64,000 nucleotides of DNA from Actinomycetospora corticicola (GCF_013409505.1 NZ_JACCBN010000001.1:5642001-5706000); one strand, 5' to 3'. Counted from the stretch's first letter, positions 35,401 to 42,424 are shown. Made by a program: numbers and translations. The notes: generated by a model not told the origin, from the sequence alone.

Positions 35401-36406
35401 GGTGCTGCTCGTGCTGCGCTACACGCCGCGCCTCGCGTGGCTGGAGCGGATCCCGCTGCTCGGCCGGATCATCACCGTGATCAACGCCCGCGCGGTGACG
35501 ATCTACCTCTGGCACAACGTCGCGATCGCGGTCGCCCCGCTGATCGACGAGCGGTTCGAGTGGACGGGCACCGGCGAATTGGTCGGGACGGCGGTGGCGC
35601 TCACGGTGGTGCTCGCCCTCGGCCTCGGTTGGATCGAGGACCTCGCGGCCGGACGCCGACCCGCGCTGATCCCCGGCCCGGCCCAGCGGCCCCTGCGTCC
35701 GCGGGGACCCCGGCGCGCGGCCCCGCGGCCGCCCGAGATCCCGGCCGGCGCGATGGTGGTGCCCGCCGAGACCGAGGAGAGCCCGCTCGCGGCGCTCAAC
35801 GCCCTGCGGCCGGCCTCGGACTTCCGTCGCGACCCCACCTTCGGAGCCGTGCCGGAGTCCCGCCGCGCGGGCCCGTCGTCGCAGCCGGGGCCCGCTGTGC
35901 GCCCGGGGCCGCGGCCGGGTGGTCGCGTCCCGAGTGCTCCCACGCCGGTCCCGACGGCGGGTGGTCGCGTCCCCAGTACCCCCACCCCGGTCCCGACGGC
36001 GGGTGGTCGTGCCCCGAGTGCGCCGACGCCGGGTTCCCGGACTCCCAGCGGGCCGACGCCGGTGCCGACGCCGGTGCCGACGCCGGTCCCGGCCTCGCGA
36101 GTGCGGCAGAGTGCCCCACCGGTGACGCATTCCGCCGCACCCGCGGACAACCGGCGTCAGCCCGAGCCGGCCACGACGGCGACCCGCCGCGCCCCCGAGC
36201 CGGACGCCGTGACCGGCGTGGTCGGACGCGCGCCCACCGGACGGCGGCGGCTGATGTCGTTCGGGGACGAGTCGCCCTCGCCGCGCCAGGAACCGGACGG
36301 CCGCCCCGCACCGGAGCCTCCGACCCGGACCACGGGGAACCACCGCAGCGACGACGTCGACGACCGGTTCAGCCGTCTCGACGCCCCGAGCCGGCACCGC
36401 CGCTGA
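32411..36406 (+). CDS. Trifunctional fusion: NodB deacetylase - GT2 glycan synthase - membrane acyltransferase
   Basis: A single frame of about 1331 residues. I prefer GTG 32411, with GGGGGGA upstream; ATG 32396 and GTG 32378 are alternatives. TM helix at 14-36; NodB deacetylase at 84-285 (ALTFDDGPDP, IGIHTFTHADLS, IRPPYSSTP, LLHDAGGD); TM at 308-330; processive GT2 at 355-690 (VPAYNETENIEATLRSIL, VVDDGSTDGT, MMDGDTV, EDTDLT, QRYRW) with C-terminal membrane helices; acyltransferase-3 domain at 755-1085 (WLDVLRAIALVRVIGYHIVGW and about ten TM helices); then a 245-residue Pro/Ala-rich tail. The domains correspond to IcaB, IcaA and IcaC of poly-N-acetylglucosamine synthesis, or NodB/NodC plus an O-acyltransferase. 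Likely product: a partly deacetylated, O-acylated beta-linked aminosugar polymer. Confidence 0.9.
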   Translation: MARRSGPERSGTSFGTWLVVVVLGLLVATVLGVTGLVNATIGNDANHDQGDSAAVPPTVSRGGTFVDGRVDPARSTGLPPRTIALTFDDGPDPTWTPQILAVLAKHRVPGTFFVVGSLGVRHPDLLRQIRASGSEIGIHTFTHADLSQVPRWRLERELGETQLAIAGATGETTYLIRPPYSSTPDAIDDRAYEAVLESGQDGYVNVFTDVDGEDWQRPGVDAIVRNATPANGVGATVLLHDAGGDRSQTVAALDRLIPELQAQGYRFDTVTGAVGAPSAHAPASERDRLVGGGLVGAVDLATGTVRVLQVLLIGVGLVVVLRLLLTLVVARRHARRRRDPAFSWGPPPTAPPPVSVIVPAYNETENIEATLRSILANDHPLEILVVDDGSTDGTAELVESLGLPAVRVIRQPNSGKPIALNTGVARAKHDLVVMMDGDTVFQPDTIAHLVAPFADPGIGAVAGNVKVANRAALIPRLQHIEYVVGFGVDRRVQDTMRAITTIPGAAGAFRRAAVLEVGGLSLDTLAEDTDLTIALGRAGWRVVYEERAIAWTEAPTTLSQLWRQRYRWTYGTMQAVWKHRRSLRERGASGRTGWLGLGHIGVFQVLFPLAAPLVDLFFVYGLLFGDAALTLVLWGSMLVVQTAAAAYAFRLDGEPMAPLWVAPVQQILYRPLMYAVLLRSLLAAVTGGRVRWQRIQRLGALRALMPGQAAPVPVPAAAPAGAGNAALRAPGARRDTPSKPAAPVVVKDEKPLERTRWLDVLRAIALVRVIGYHIVGWGWLSFVFPSMGVMFALGGSLMLASLARAEAVDVIGRRLKRLLPPFWLFGLLVVPIMVWHGFGPDETPNASEWLFWFVPLLDPPGSEWAGDATVVLWYIRTYLWLVLLTPALLWAWRRRPAVAITVPLALVALDAVLGGAIRDFGAVGTALTDASIFAGCWMLGFAHRDGTLRRMPWGWALLAAGVAIGAGTAWALANPAGDNGIDLNDIPLGQALVSLGAVLLVLRYTPRLAWLERIPLLGRIITVINARAVTIYLWHNVAIAVAPLIDERFEWTGTGELVGTAVALTVVLALGLGWIEDLAAGRRPALIPGPAQRPLRPRGPRRAAPRPPEIPAGAMVVPAETEESPLAALNALRPASDFRRDPTFGAVPESRRAGPSSQPGPAVRPGPRPGGRVPSAPTPVPTAGGRVPSTPTPVPTAGGRAPSAPTPGSRTPSGPTPVPTPVPTPVPASRVRQSAPPVTHSAAPADNRRQPEPATTATRRAPEPDAVTGVVGRAPTGRRRLMSFGDESPSPRQEPDGRPAPEPPTRTTGNHRSDDVDDRFSRLDAPSRHRR
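35918..36033 (+). repeat. 42-bp tandem repeat in the Pro-rich tail of the fusion gene
   Basis: Units start at 35918, 35960 and 36002 (the last partial), encoding GGRVPSAPTPVPTA-like 14-residue repeats. A shorter PTPVPTPVP run follows. It is in frame and probably disordered; copy number may vary between strains. Confidence 0.8.
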
Positions 36407-37763
36407 GCCGGGCCGCGCGCAGGGCGTGCCGCCGCACCTTCCCGGCGTCGTCGCGCAGCGGGCCCCCGACGAGTTCCACACCGGTCGGCACCGCCCACGG
36501 CGGGAGCTCCGCCGCGGCGACGACCGCGTCCGGGTCGGCCTCCCGGTCCAGGTCGAGCAGGGCGTGCACCCCGCCGTGGAGCTCGAACACCGCCGCGGAC
36601 CGGACGGCGGGATGCCGTTCCAGGGCCGCCTCGACGCGGGCCGGGTGCACCTCGTGGCCGTCACGGCGGATCACGTCGTCGGCCCGGTCGACGAGGAACA
36701 ACCGGCCCTCGTCGTCGAGCCACCCGAGGTCGCCGAGCGCGTCCCACCCCTCCCACCCGGGGACCCGGCGGGCCGTCCCGCCGAGGTAGCGGTACCGGGG
36801 ACCGCCGGTGCGGGTCATGATCACCTCGCCGACCTCCCCGGTCGGGAGCTCCGTCCCGCGCGCGTCGACCACCCGGAACTCCGACCCGCCGACCGGGCGG
36901 CCCACCGAGCCCGGAGCGGCGAGCCACTCGTCGCCCCGGATCATCGTGATCCCGGCCGACTCCGAGCTCGCGTAGACCTCGACGACCCGTTCCGCGCCGA
37001 CCCGGTCCAGCCACCACCGCTTGAGCCCGGGCGGACACGGCGCGCCGAGGTGGACGAGGTGACGCAGCGATCCCAGGTCCGCCGCCCCGACGTCGGGATG
37101 GCGGGCCAGGCGATGGAGCATGCTCGGCACGAGCAGCGCCCACGTCACGCCGAAGCGCGGGATCGCGGCGAGGACGGCCGCGGGGGAGAAGCGGTCGAGC
37201 AGGACGAGCGTGTGCCCGGTCATGAGGCCGCGCAGCGCGTAGGTGAACGGCGCCGAGTGGTGCAGCGGCCCGCTGACCAGCTGGATCTGCTCGCGCGGCA
37301 GGTACGGCGCGACGTCGGCGTCCGGATCGACGGTCGCGCGGCCGGTCGACACCACCACCTTCGGCGCGCCGGTGCTGCCGCCGGAGGAGGTCGCCTTCCA
37401 CGACGACGCCGGAGGCCGGTCCGCGATCCGGCCCGGCGTCGGATCGGGCAGGCTCCCGACGACGAGGGCGGGCGCGGCCACGTCGAGCACGGTCGCGGGC
37501 TCGGGCGGCAGCGGAAGTGGGGTCGCGCCGAGCCGCCACACCGCGGCGCAGGCCACCACGAGGTCGGCGGTGTTGCCGAGGTGGAGGCCGACGAGGTCCT
37601 CGGGCGCGACGGCGTCGGCCCACGCGGCGGCGAGCGCCGCCGAGCGGTCCGCGACCTCCCGGCGGGTGACGGTGCGCCCGCTCGGGACCTCGTGGACGGC
37701 CGGTCGGTCGGGGTCGCGGTCGGCGAGCAGGTCGAGCGCGGCACCGATCGGTTGGACCGTCAC
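36369..37763 (-). CDS. AMP-dependent acyl-CoA synthetase/ligase
   Basis: 464 residues from GTG 37763, shorter than typical 500-550-residue ligases. ANL motifs: SSGGSTGAPKVVV (A3 P-loop), PLHHSAPFTYALRGLM, VYASSESAG (A5, replacing the usual Tyr-Gly-x-Thr-Glu), ALGDLGWLDDEGRLFLVDRADDVIRRDGHEVHPARVEAAL (A7-A8), and the C-terminal GKVRRHAL with the catalytic Lys. It resembles bile-acid- or steroid-type CoA ligases, but the substrate is not assignable. Its 3' end overlaps the trifunctional synthase gene by 38 bp, tail to tail. Confidence 0.83.
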   Translation of the reverse strand: MTVQPIGAALDLLADRDPDRPAVHEVPSGRTVTRREVADRSAALAAAWADAVAPEDLVGLHLGNTADLVVACAAVWRLGATPLPLPPEPATVLDVAAPALVVGSLPDPTPGRIADRPPASSWKATSSGGSTGAPKVVVSTGRATVDPDADVAPYLPREQIQLVSGPLHHSAPFTYALRGLMTGHTLVLLDRFSPAAVLAAIPRFGVTWALLVPSMLHRLARHPDVGAADLGSLRHLVHLGAPCPPGLKRWWLDRVGAERVVEVYASSESAGITMIRGDEWLAAPGSVGRPVGGSEFRVVDARGTELPTGEVGEVIMTRTGGPRYRYLGGTARRVPGWEGWDALGDLGWLDDEGRLFLVDRADDVIRRDGHEVHPARVEAALERHPAVRSAAVFELHGGVHALLDLDREADPDAVVAAAELPPWAVPTGVELVGGPLRDDAGKVRRHALRAARLSGGAGSGRRDG

Positions 37764-37882
37764 GTCGGATCGACTACCCCGTTCGCCGCCCGTCTCGTGC
37801 CGCGATGGGCGGAATGACGCCAACGGTGATCCACACTTGACCGCCTGTTCACGGACTTCGCACCGCCGACCGGGCATCGGCT

Positions 37883-37900
37883 GTTCGTATGCCTACGAAC
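37883..37900. promoter_or_regulatory. Inverted repeat upstream of the formate/nitrite channel gene
   Basis: GTTCGTA TGCC TACGAAC: perfect 7-bp arms with a 4-bp spacer, ending 26 bp before ATG 37927. Its position between divergent genes suggests an operator for the channel gene. No regulator gene is adjacent. Confidence 0.5.
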
Positions 37901-37926
37901 ATGATCCCGTCGTCCGGAAGGTGACC

Positions 37927-38790
37927 ATGCCCATCCCCATCAGCGAGGCCGTGGACGAGCAGGCCGAGGCCGCGACCACCAAGGCCCGCGCCTCCCGCTC
38001 GCCCGGCTCCTACCTCGTGAGCTCCGCGCTCGCCGGGGCCTACATCGGGGTGGCGGTCGCCCTGATGCTGGCCGCCGCGGGTCCCCTCAACGCCGCGAAC
38101 AGCCCGTTCACCAAGCTGGTGCAGGGCCTCGTCTTCGGGATCGCCCTGACCCTGGTCGTCTTCGCCGGCGGCGAGCTCACCACCGGCAACATGATGACGA
38201 TGATCCTCGGCCTGTTCGGCCGGGCGCGGCGCGTCGGGGTCGGCGCGGTGGTCGCGGTCATCCTGTTCTCGTTCGTCGGCAACCTCGTCGGCGGGCTGCT
38301 GTTCTCCCTGCTCGTCGAGGCGTCGGGCGTGCTGCGGATCGCGAACCCGGGTCAGCCGCCGGCGGCGCTGAACTTCCTCACCTCGACGTTCCGGTCGAAG
38401 GAGACCGAGACGGTCGCGACCATGTTCTTCCGCGGCGTGCTCTGCAACTTCCTGGTCTGCCTCGGCGTGTGGATGGCCGCGCGGACGCGGTCGGACGGCG
38501 CGAAGCTGGTCGTGCTGTTCTGGGCGTTGCTGGCCTTCATCACCACCGGCTTCGACCACGTCGTCGCCAACATGACGATCTTCGGTCTCGGCCTGTTCAG
38601 CGGGCTGCCCGAGGCCACCGTCGGGCACTTCGCCTGGAACCTGCTCTGGGTCGGGCTCGGCAACCTCGTCGGCGGGGGTCTGCTGGTCGGCGCCGCCTAC
38701 GGGTTCGTCGCGCGCAGCGAGAAGCCGGGCCACGACGAGGACGTCCCCGACTCGGCGGTGCCCCGCGAGCGGGAGGTCGCGCAGGCGTAG
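37927..38790 (+). CDS. Formate/nitrite transporter (FNT) family channel
   Basis: 287 residues with GGAAGG before ATG 37927. Six transmembrane helices; FNT features include AGAYIGVAVALMLA, LVFAGGELTTGNMM, the broken-helix region FRGVLCNFLVCLGVWMA, and FITTGFDHVVANMTIFGLGL with the conserved pore His (FDHVVANM). It mediates pH-gated passage of formate, nitrite or related small anions (FocA/NirC/HSC). With nirBD, narK and a second siroheme reductase in the same window, nitrite is the plausible substrate, but the genes are 12 kb apart. It could be nirC; the sequence alone does not separate nitrite from formate. Confidence 0.9.
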   Translation: MPIPISEAVDEQAEAATTKARASRSPGSYLVSSALAGAYIGVAVALMLAAAGPLNAANSPFTKLVQGLVFGIALTLVVFAGGELTTGNMMTMILGLFGRARRVGVGAVVAVILFSFVGNLVGGLLFSLLVEASGVLRIANPGQPPAALNFLTSTFRSKETETVATMFFRGVLCNFLVCLGVWMAARTRSDGAKLVVLFWALLAFITTGFDHVVANMTIFGLGLFSGLPEATVGHFAWNLLWVGLGNLVGGGLLVGAAYGFVARSEKPGHDEDVPDSAVPREREVAQA

Positions 38791-38813
38791 GTGCGCTCCG
38801 GCGCCGCGCCCGG

Positions 38814-38861
38814 ACGAACGGGCCGTTCGTCACGGACGAGCGTGCCGAACGGCCTGTTCGT
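38814..38861. terminator. Long inverted repeat between convergent FNT and MBL genes
   Basis: Two 21-nt arms with two mismatches around the 6-nt loop GACGAG (38835-38840). Each arm itself contains a GAACGG...CCGTTC-type small palindrome. It begins 23 bp after the FNT stop and ends 20 bp before the MBL stop; a bidirectional terminator is likely. Confidence 0.75.
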
Positions 38862-38881
38862 ACCGCACGGCCCGCCGGGGG

Positions 38882-39934
38882 CTAGGCCGCGAAGGTGTAG
38901 CGGCTGCCCACGGCACCCGGCACGAACGCGTCGCCGAGGGCCTGGGCCAGCCGCATCTGTGCACGCCAGCCGGTGCAGTGCGCGGGGACGACGACGTCGG
39001 GGGCGAGGTCGACGAGCGCCTCGACGGTGGGCTCGATGATCGGTTCGAACCCGGGGCCGGTGAGGTGCAGGCCGCCCAGCAGGGCGTGCAGCCGCTCGTG
39101 CCCGGTCAGCCGGAGCGCGTGCCGGGCGATGTTCACCGACCCGGCGTGCCCGCAGCCGGTCAGCACGACGAGGCCCCGACCGCGGACGTCGACGACGAGC
39201 GCCTGGTCGTCGACGATCCACGGGTCGGGCGTCCAGTTCCCGTCGACCCGGGCCTCGTGGAAGGGCATGCCCTGCTCGAACTCCGTGGTCCGGTCGACCT
39301 CGCCCGTGATCAGCACGCTGCCGCCGAGCAGGAACGACGGCTCGCGGCGCTCGATCAGCTCGATGCCGTCCCCGACGAGGGCCGCGCGGTCGAGCCGCGG
39401 CATCACGAACGGCGCGCCCCCTGGCGGCACGAGGCGTCGCTCGGTGAAGGCCACCGGGTGCAGCACGAGCGGGCTCGCCGCCCGGCCGAGCCAGCGCTCC
39501 AGGCCGGGGAAGCCGCCGGTGTGGTCGGCGTGGCCGTGGGAGAGGACGATGGCCCCGATGTCGCCCGGGTCGACCTCGAGCCGGCGCCCGTTCACCGCCA
39601 TGCCCTCCGGCGAGACGCCGGTGTCGAAGAGCAGGGTGTGGTCGTGCCCGTCGCGCGTGACCGTGACCAGCGCCGAGAACCCGTGCTCCGCCACCAGCCC
39701 GGGTCGGGCGAGCCCGTCGACGTACTGGTCGGCCGGCTCCCCGGGCCCGGTGCCGAGCCGGGCGCGGGTGACCCCCGGCCCGTCGGCGAGCAGGGCGTCG
39801 AAGGAGTTGTCCACGAGGACGGTGATCGTCAGGGCGTCGACCGGCTCCAGGTGGACCGGGTCGACGGCGGCGCCGTCCGCGGCTCGCGGGGTGGCGAAGG
39901 CGACGGCGGCCGCATCGGGGGTCTCGGTGCACAC
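38882..39934 (-). CDS. MBL-fold metallo-hydrolase
   Basis: 350 residues from GTG 39934. Metallo-beta-lactamase motifs: LLFDTGVSPEGM, the HxHxDH box in LSHGHADHTGGFPGLE, GHAGSVNIARHA and the terminal VVPAHCTGW. The layout fits the COG1237 group (7,8-dihydropterin-6-methyl-4-(beta-D-ribofuranosyl)aminobenzene-phosphate synthase-like hydrolases). The substrate is unknown. It is divergent from the broken carbonic anhydrase/marR pair and shares with them the palindrome at 39996, so it may be the real target of the MarR regulator. Confidence 0.82.
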   Translation of the reverse strand: MCTETPDAAAVAFATPRAADGAAVDPVHLEPVDALTITVLVDNSFDALLADGPGVTRARLGTGPGEPADQYVDGLARPGLVAEHGFSALVTVTRDGHDHTLLFDTGVSPEGMAVNGRRLEVDPGDIGAIVLSHGHADHTGGFPGLERWLGRAASPLVLHPVAFTERRLVPPGGAPFVMPRLDRAALVGDGIELIERREPSFLLGGSVLITGEVDRTTEFEQGMPFHEARVDGNWTPDPWIVDDQALVVDVRGRGLVVLTGCGHAGSVNIARHALRLTGHERLHALLGGLHLTGPGFEPIIEPTVEALVDLAPDVVVPAHCTGWRAQMRLAQALGDAFVPGAVGSRYTFAA

Positions 39935-39995
39935 GGCGTCGATCCTGGCCCTCGACGAGGTCGACCGTCATCTGCGGCCTGCGCGTGCTTCACTG

Positions 39996-40013
39996 GTGAT
40001 GTAGATACATCAC
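39996..40013. promoter_or_regulatory. Candidate MarR-type operator
   Basis: GTGATGTA GA TACATCAC: perfect 8-bp arms with a 2-bp centre, an AT-rich spot in this DNA. It lies between the MBL gene (-) and the carbonic anhydrase remnant/marR genes (+), as expected for an operator of the marR product encoded 0.55 kb downstream. Confidence 0.55.
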
Positions 40014-40030
40014 TTGGGGAGATGACGGCC

Positions 40031-40555
40031 GTGGCCTCGTTCGACGTGCTGCTCGACCGGAACGCCCGCTTCGCCGCGGGCGACGCGTAACGCGACGTCC
40101 CGATCTACCCAACGGGCAACGTCGTCATCGTGACCTGTCTCGACCCGCGGACCGATCCGGCTGCGTTCCTGGGGCTCGGGCCGGGCGAGGGGGCGGTGAT
40201 CCGGAACGCCGGCGGGCGGGTCACACCGACGGTGCTCGCCGACCTCGCCTTCGTCACCTACCTCTCGGAGCGGAAGCTCCGGCCGGAGGGCCCGCTCTTC
40301 GAGATCGCCGTCGTCCACCACACGCAGTGCGGCACCCACGTCCTCGCGGACGACGCGTTCCGGCAGGCGTTCATGGCGGCGGTCGGCGAGGACGTGGCCG
40401 GTTCGGTCGGCGGAGCCGTCACCGACCCCGCGAGCACGGTGCGCCACGACGTCGGCCTGTTGCGCGCGTCGGGCCTGGTGTCCGCGCGGGGCGCCGTGTC
40501 GGGGCACGTCTACGACCTCGACACGGGAACGGTCACCACGGTTGTCCCCGCCTGA
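40031..40555 (+). pseudogene. Beta-carbonic anhydrase-like gene interrupted by an in-frame TAA
   Basis: Read from GTG 40031 (GGGGAG 9 nt upstream; ATG 40022 is also in frame), the frame gives VASFDVLLDRNARFAAGDA, then TAA at 40088-40090, and continues without frame change as RDVPIYPTGNVVIVTCLDPR. Both halves match the beginning of small beta-carbonic anhydrases. The zinc ligands and Asp-Arg dyad (CLDPR, HHTQCG) all lie after the stop, and GVIRNAGGR-like and RHDVGLLRASGLV segments complete the fold to a normal end at 40555. Re-initiation at GTG 40130 would keep the zinc site but lose the first strand. A single-base change (for example TAC to TAA), sequencing error, or stop read-through are all possible. 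Confidence 0.75.
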
Positions 40556-40574
40556 GCGGGCCGCGGCCGAGGCG

Positions 40575-41009
40575 ATGGCCCGGGACCTCGTTGCCGGGTG
40601 CGTGGGGCTCCGCGTGGACCGCCTGCACCGCGCGGTGGCCCGGATCCACGAGGGCGCGCTGGCGCGGATCGGGCTGTCCCTCGCGCAGACCGAGATCCTG
40701 GGGATAGTCGTCGGGCACGGGCGGCCGCTCCCGCCCTCGGCCGTCGCCTCCGCGCTGACCATGGAGCGGTCCACGGTCAGTCGGACGCTGGCCGGGATGA
40801 CGACGGCGGGCTGGATCGAGGCGGTCGAGCTCACGCCCACCGGGCGGACCCGTCTCGTCGGCGTGACCCCGCTCGGGCTCCAGGTGCTCGCCTCGGCGCG
40901 TGGGGCGTGGGAGGGCGCGCAGACCAGGGTCCTCGAGCGCCTCGGGCCCGAGGCCCTCGACGTGCTGGACCGGTGGTTGGCGGCCCTGGTGGATCCGATG
41001 CCGCCGTGA
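40575..41009 (+). CDS. MarR-family transcriptional regulator
   Basis: About 144 residues from ATG 40575; TTG 40542, inside the carbonic-anhydrase frame, is an alternative. The winged helix has LSLAQTEILGIVVGHGRPLPPSAVASALTMERSTVSRTLAGMTTAGWIEAVELTPTGRTRLVGVTPLG, with recognition helix ERSTVSRTLAGM. The C-terminal helix would form the dimer. No regulatory Cys is evident. It follows the interrupted carbonic anhydrase by 19 bp and probably binds the palindrome at 39996, repressing itself and the MBL gene. Confidence 0.85.
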   Translation: MARDLVAGCVGLRVDRLHRAVARIHEGALARIGLSLAQTEILGIVVGHGRPLPPSAVASALTMERSTVSRTLAGMTTAGWIEAVELTPTGRTRLVGVTPLGLQVLASARGAWEGAQTRVLERLGPEALDVLDRWLAALVDPMPP

Positions 41010-41065
41010 CAGGTGTGGTCGCTCGGGAACGACAGGGGGCCCGTACCGGTCCACCGGGTGCCTCC

Positions 41066-41779
41066 TCAGGGGCGGGTGGTGACGGTCAGCTCCGGGCCGC
41101 CCGCGACCTGCAGGGTCCAGCGCTGACCCGGCTCGATCCACGGCGGGTCGACCAGCGTCCCCGTCGTCACGATCTCGCCATCGGCGACGGGGGTGGCGCC
41201 AGGGAGGTCGGCCAACGCGGCAAGCGCGTGCCGGGGGCCGCCGAGGGCGTTCGCACCCCGACCCGTCGTCGAGAAGCCGGGGCCGGAGAGGGCGACCTCG
41301 ACGTCCGCCAACCCGTCCACCGGCAGCTGCGGGCCGAGGACCAGCATCGCGTGCAGGCCGAAGTCGGCGACCGCCTCGGCGGGGGAGAACCGCCACCCCG
41401 GATGGTGGCTGGCGACGATCTCCACGCCGAGCGCCGCCCACGCGATCTCCGGGTACCGCGACACCCCGAGGACGATCTCGGGCTCCAGGCGTGGCTCGGG
41501 GAGGGCGCCGAGGGAGAGGCTCCGACAACGGGTGAGGGTGGTGTCGTAGACCGGCGCCCAGATCGGGCGGTCGAGCCCGTGCGCGTCCCATGCCCCGCGG
41601 TTGGTGAACCCGATCTTGCGTCCGACCCGGCGGTTGCCCCGCTCGCCGAGCCGCTGCTCGACCTCCGCAGCGAGGAGGTAGGCCGCGTCGAGGTCCAGGT
41701 CGGGGTCCCGGGGGAGCCGCGCGCCCGTGTCCCGCGCGCCGAGCAGCCGGTCGACCCGTCGGTCCTCCATGGCGGTCAT
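41066..41779 (-). CDS. 2-keto-4-pentenoate hydratase/oxalocrotonate decarboxylase-like (FAH superfamily)
   Basis: 237 residues from ATG 41779 with GAGGG upstream. Family features: AYLLAAEVEQRLGERGNRRVGRKIGFTN (the Lys-Ile-Gly-Phe/Thr motif of MhpD/DmpE/DmpH), WAPVYDTTL, LEPEIVLGVS with the metal-binding Glu pair, VEIVASHHPGWRFSPAEAVADFGLHAMLVLG, and GALGGP-like NALGGPRHALAALAD. It would hydrate 2-hydroxypenta-2,4-dienoate or decarboxylate 4-oxalocrotonate in aromatic meta-cleavage pathways. No ring-cleavage dioxygenase accompanies it, so the substrate is unproven. It is convergent with marR. Confidence 0.82.
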   Translation of the reverse strand: MTAMEDRRVDRLLGARDTGARLPRDPDLDLDAAYLLAAEVEQRLGERGNRRVGRKIGFTNRGAWDAHGLDRPIWAPVYDTTLTRCRSLSLGALPEPRLEPEIVLGVSRYPEIAWAALGVEIVASHHPGWRFSPAEAVADFGLHAMLVLGPQLPVDGLADVEVALSGPGFSTTGRGANALGGPRHALAALADLPGATPVADGEIVTTGTLVDPPWIEPGQRWTLQVAGGPELTVTTRP

Positions 41780-41917
41780 CGATACACCCTCGGACCGGGA
41801 CGGTCCGCGAGCCGGTCGTCCGACCACCCGCGCGGACGCCGCGAGCACGTGCGCGACGACGTCGAACTAGTGCGCGTGACCCCTGGTGGATCCGACGTTC
41901 CTGTGACGGGCCGGGAC

Positions 41918-41956
41918 GACGAGGGCCGGGCCGCCCGCGGCGACCCGGCCCTCGTG
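41918..41956 (-). terminator. Hairpin terminator of the small secreted protein gene
   Basis: CACGAGGGCCGGG on the minus strand pairs across a 13-nt loop with its complement (CGAGGGCCGGG at 41920-41930, CCCGGCCCTCG at 41944-41954). It begins 12 bp past the stop codon of the minus-strand gene. Confidence 0.8.
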
Positions 41957-41967
41957 CGTGCGCGGAC

Positions 41968-42234
41968 TCAGCCGAGGCCGAGGCCCTCCTCGGCCTTCGT
42001 CACGCCGAGGTCCTCCTCGACGTCGTCCAGGCCGGTGGCCTCGCTGACGGCATCCGAGGCGTCCGCGACCCCGGTGGCCTCCTCGACGTCGGAGACGGCG
42101 CCGCCGACCTCCTGGATGACCCCGTCCGGGGTCTCGTCCGCGAAGGCCACACCGCCTCCGAGGCCCATGAGGGCGACCGAGACGGCGGCGGCCGCCGCGA
42201 GGCGGCCGAGACGTGCGGTGAGCGTGTTCGACAT
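41968..42234 (-). CDS. Small secreted acidic protein
   Basis: 88 residues from ATG 42234 with AAGGAA upstream. A Sec-type signal peptide (RLGRLAAAAAVSVALMGLGGGVAFA, cleavage after AFA) leaves a mature peptide of about 57 residues that is strongly acidic and repetitive: VSDVEEATGVADASDAVSEATGLDDVEEDLGVTKAEEGLGLG. There are no Cys or Lys-rich segments and no recognised family. It has its own terminator and is preceded by an unusually AT-rich region, so it is probably a separately transcribed extracellular protein. Function unknown. Confidence 0.7.
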   Translation of the reverse strand: MSNTLTARLGRLAAAAAVSVALMGLGGGVAFADETPDGVIQEVGGAVSDVEEATGVADASDAVSEATGLDDVEEDLGVTKAEEGLGLG

Positions 42235-42322
42235 CAGGAGTTCCTTCCGACTGACCGCCCCCGACGGCGGCGGGTCATGGGATGCGCCGGACCTGTCATC
42301 CCGGCGCACGGACGACCCTGAC

Positions 42323-42410
42323 TGCCGCGTATAGCGGCAATAAATACTCCCTTTGCCTCCACGTTAACCAGCTATGGCGAACTCCATGTTTGAAAATCGT
42401 CGTAGCGTGA
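42323..42410 (-). promoter_or_regulatory. AT-rich promoter island upstream of the secreted-protein gene
   Basis: About half A/T in a genome of roughly 73% G+C, with AATAAATACT, GTTAAC and TTTGAAAATC. TGCCGC GTATA GCGGCA (42323-42339) is an inverted repeat. On the minus strand GTTAAC followed by GGGAGTAT is loosely like an alternative (SigB/SigF-type) promoter, but I cannot define the -10 with confidence. It lies between the secreted-protein start and the menB stop. Confidence 0.4.
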
Positions 42411-42424
42411 CCGTCCGGGTGCGC

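Noticed and set aside
36369-37763. AMP-ligase considered as menE
   Set aside because: A better menE lies in the menaquinone cluster at 45977, and this protein looks like acyl- or steroid-CoA ligases.
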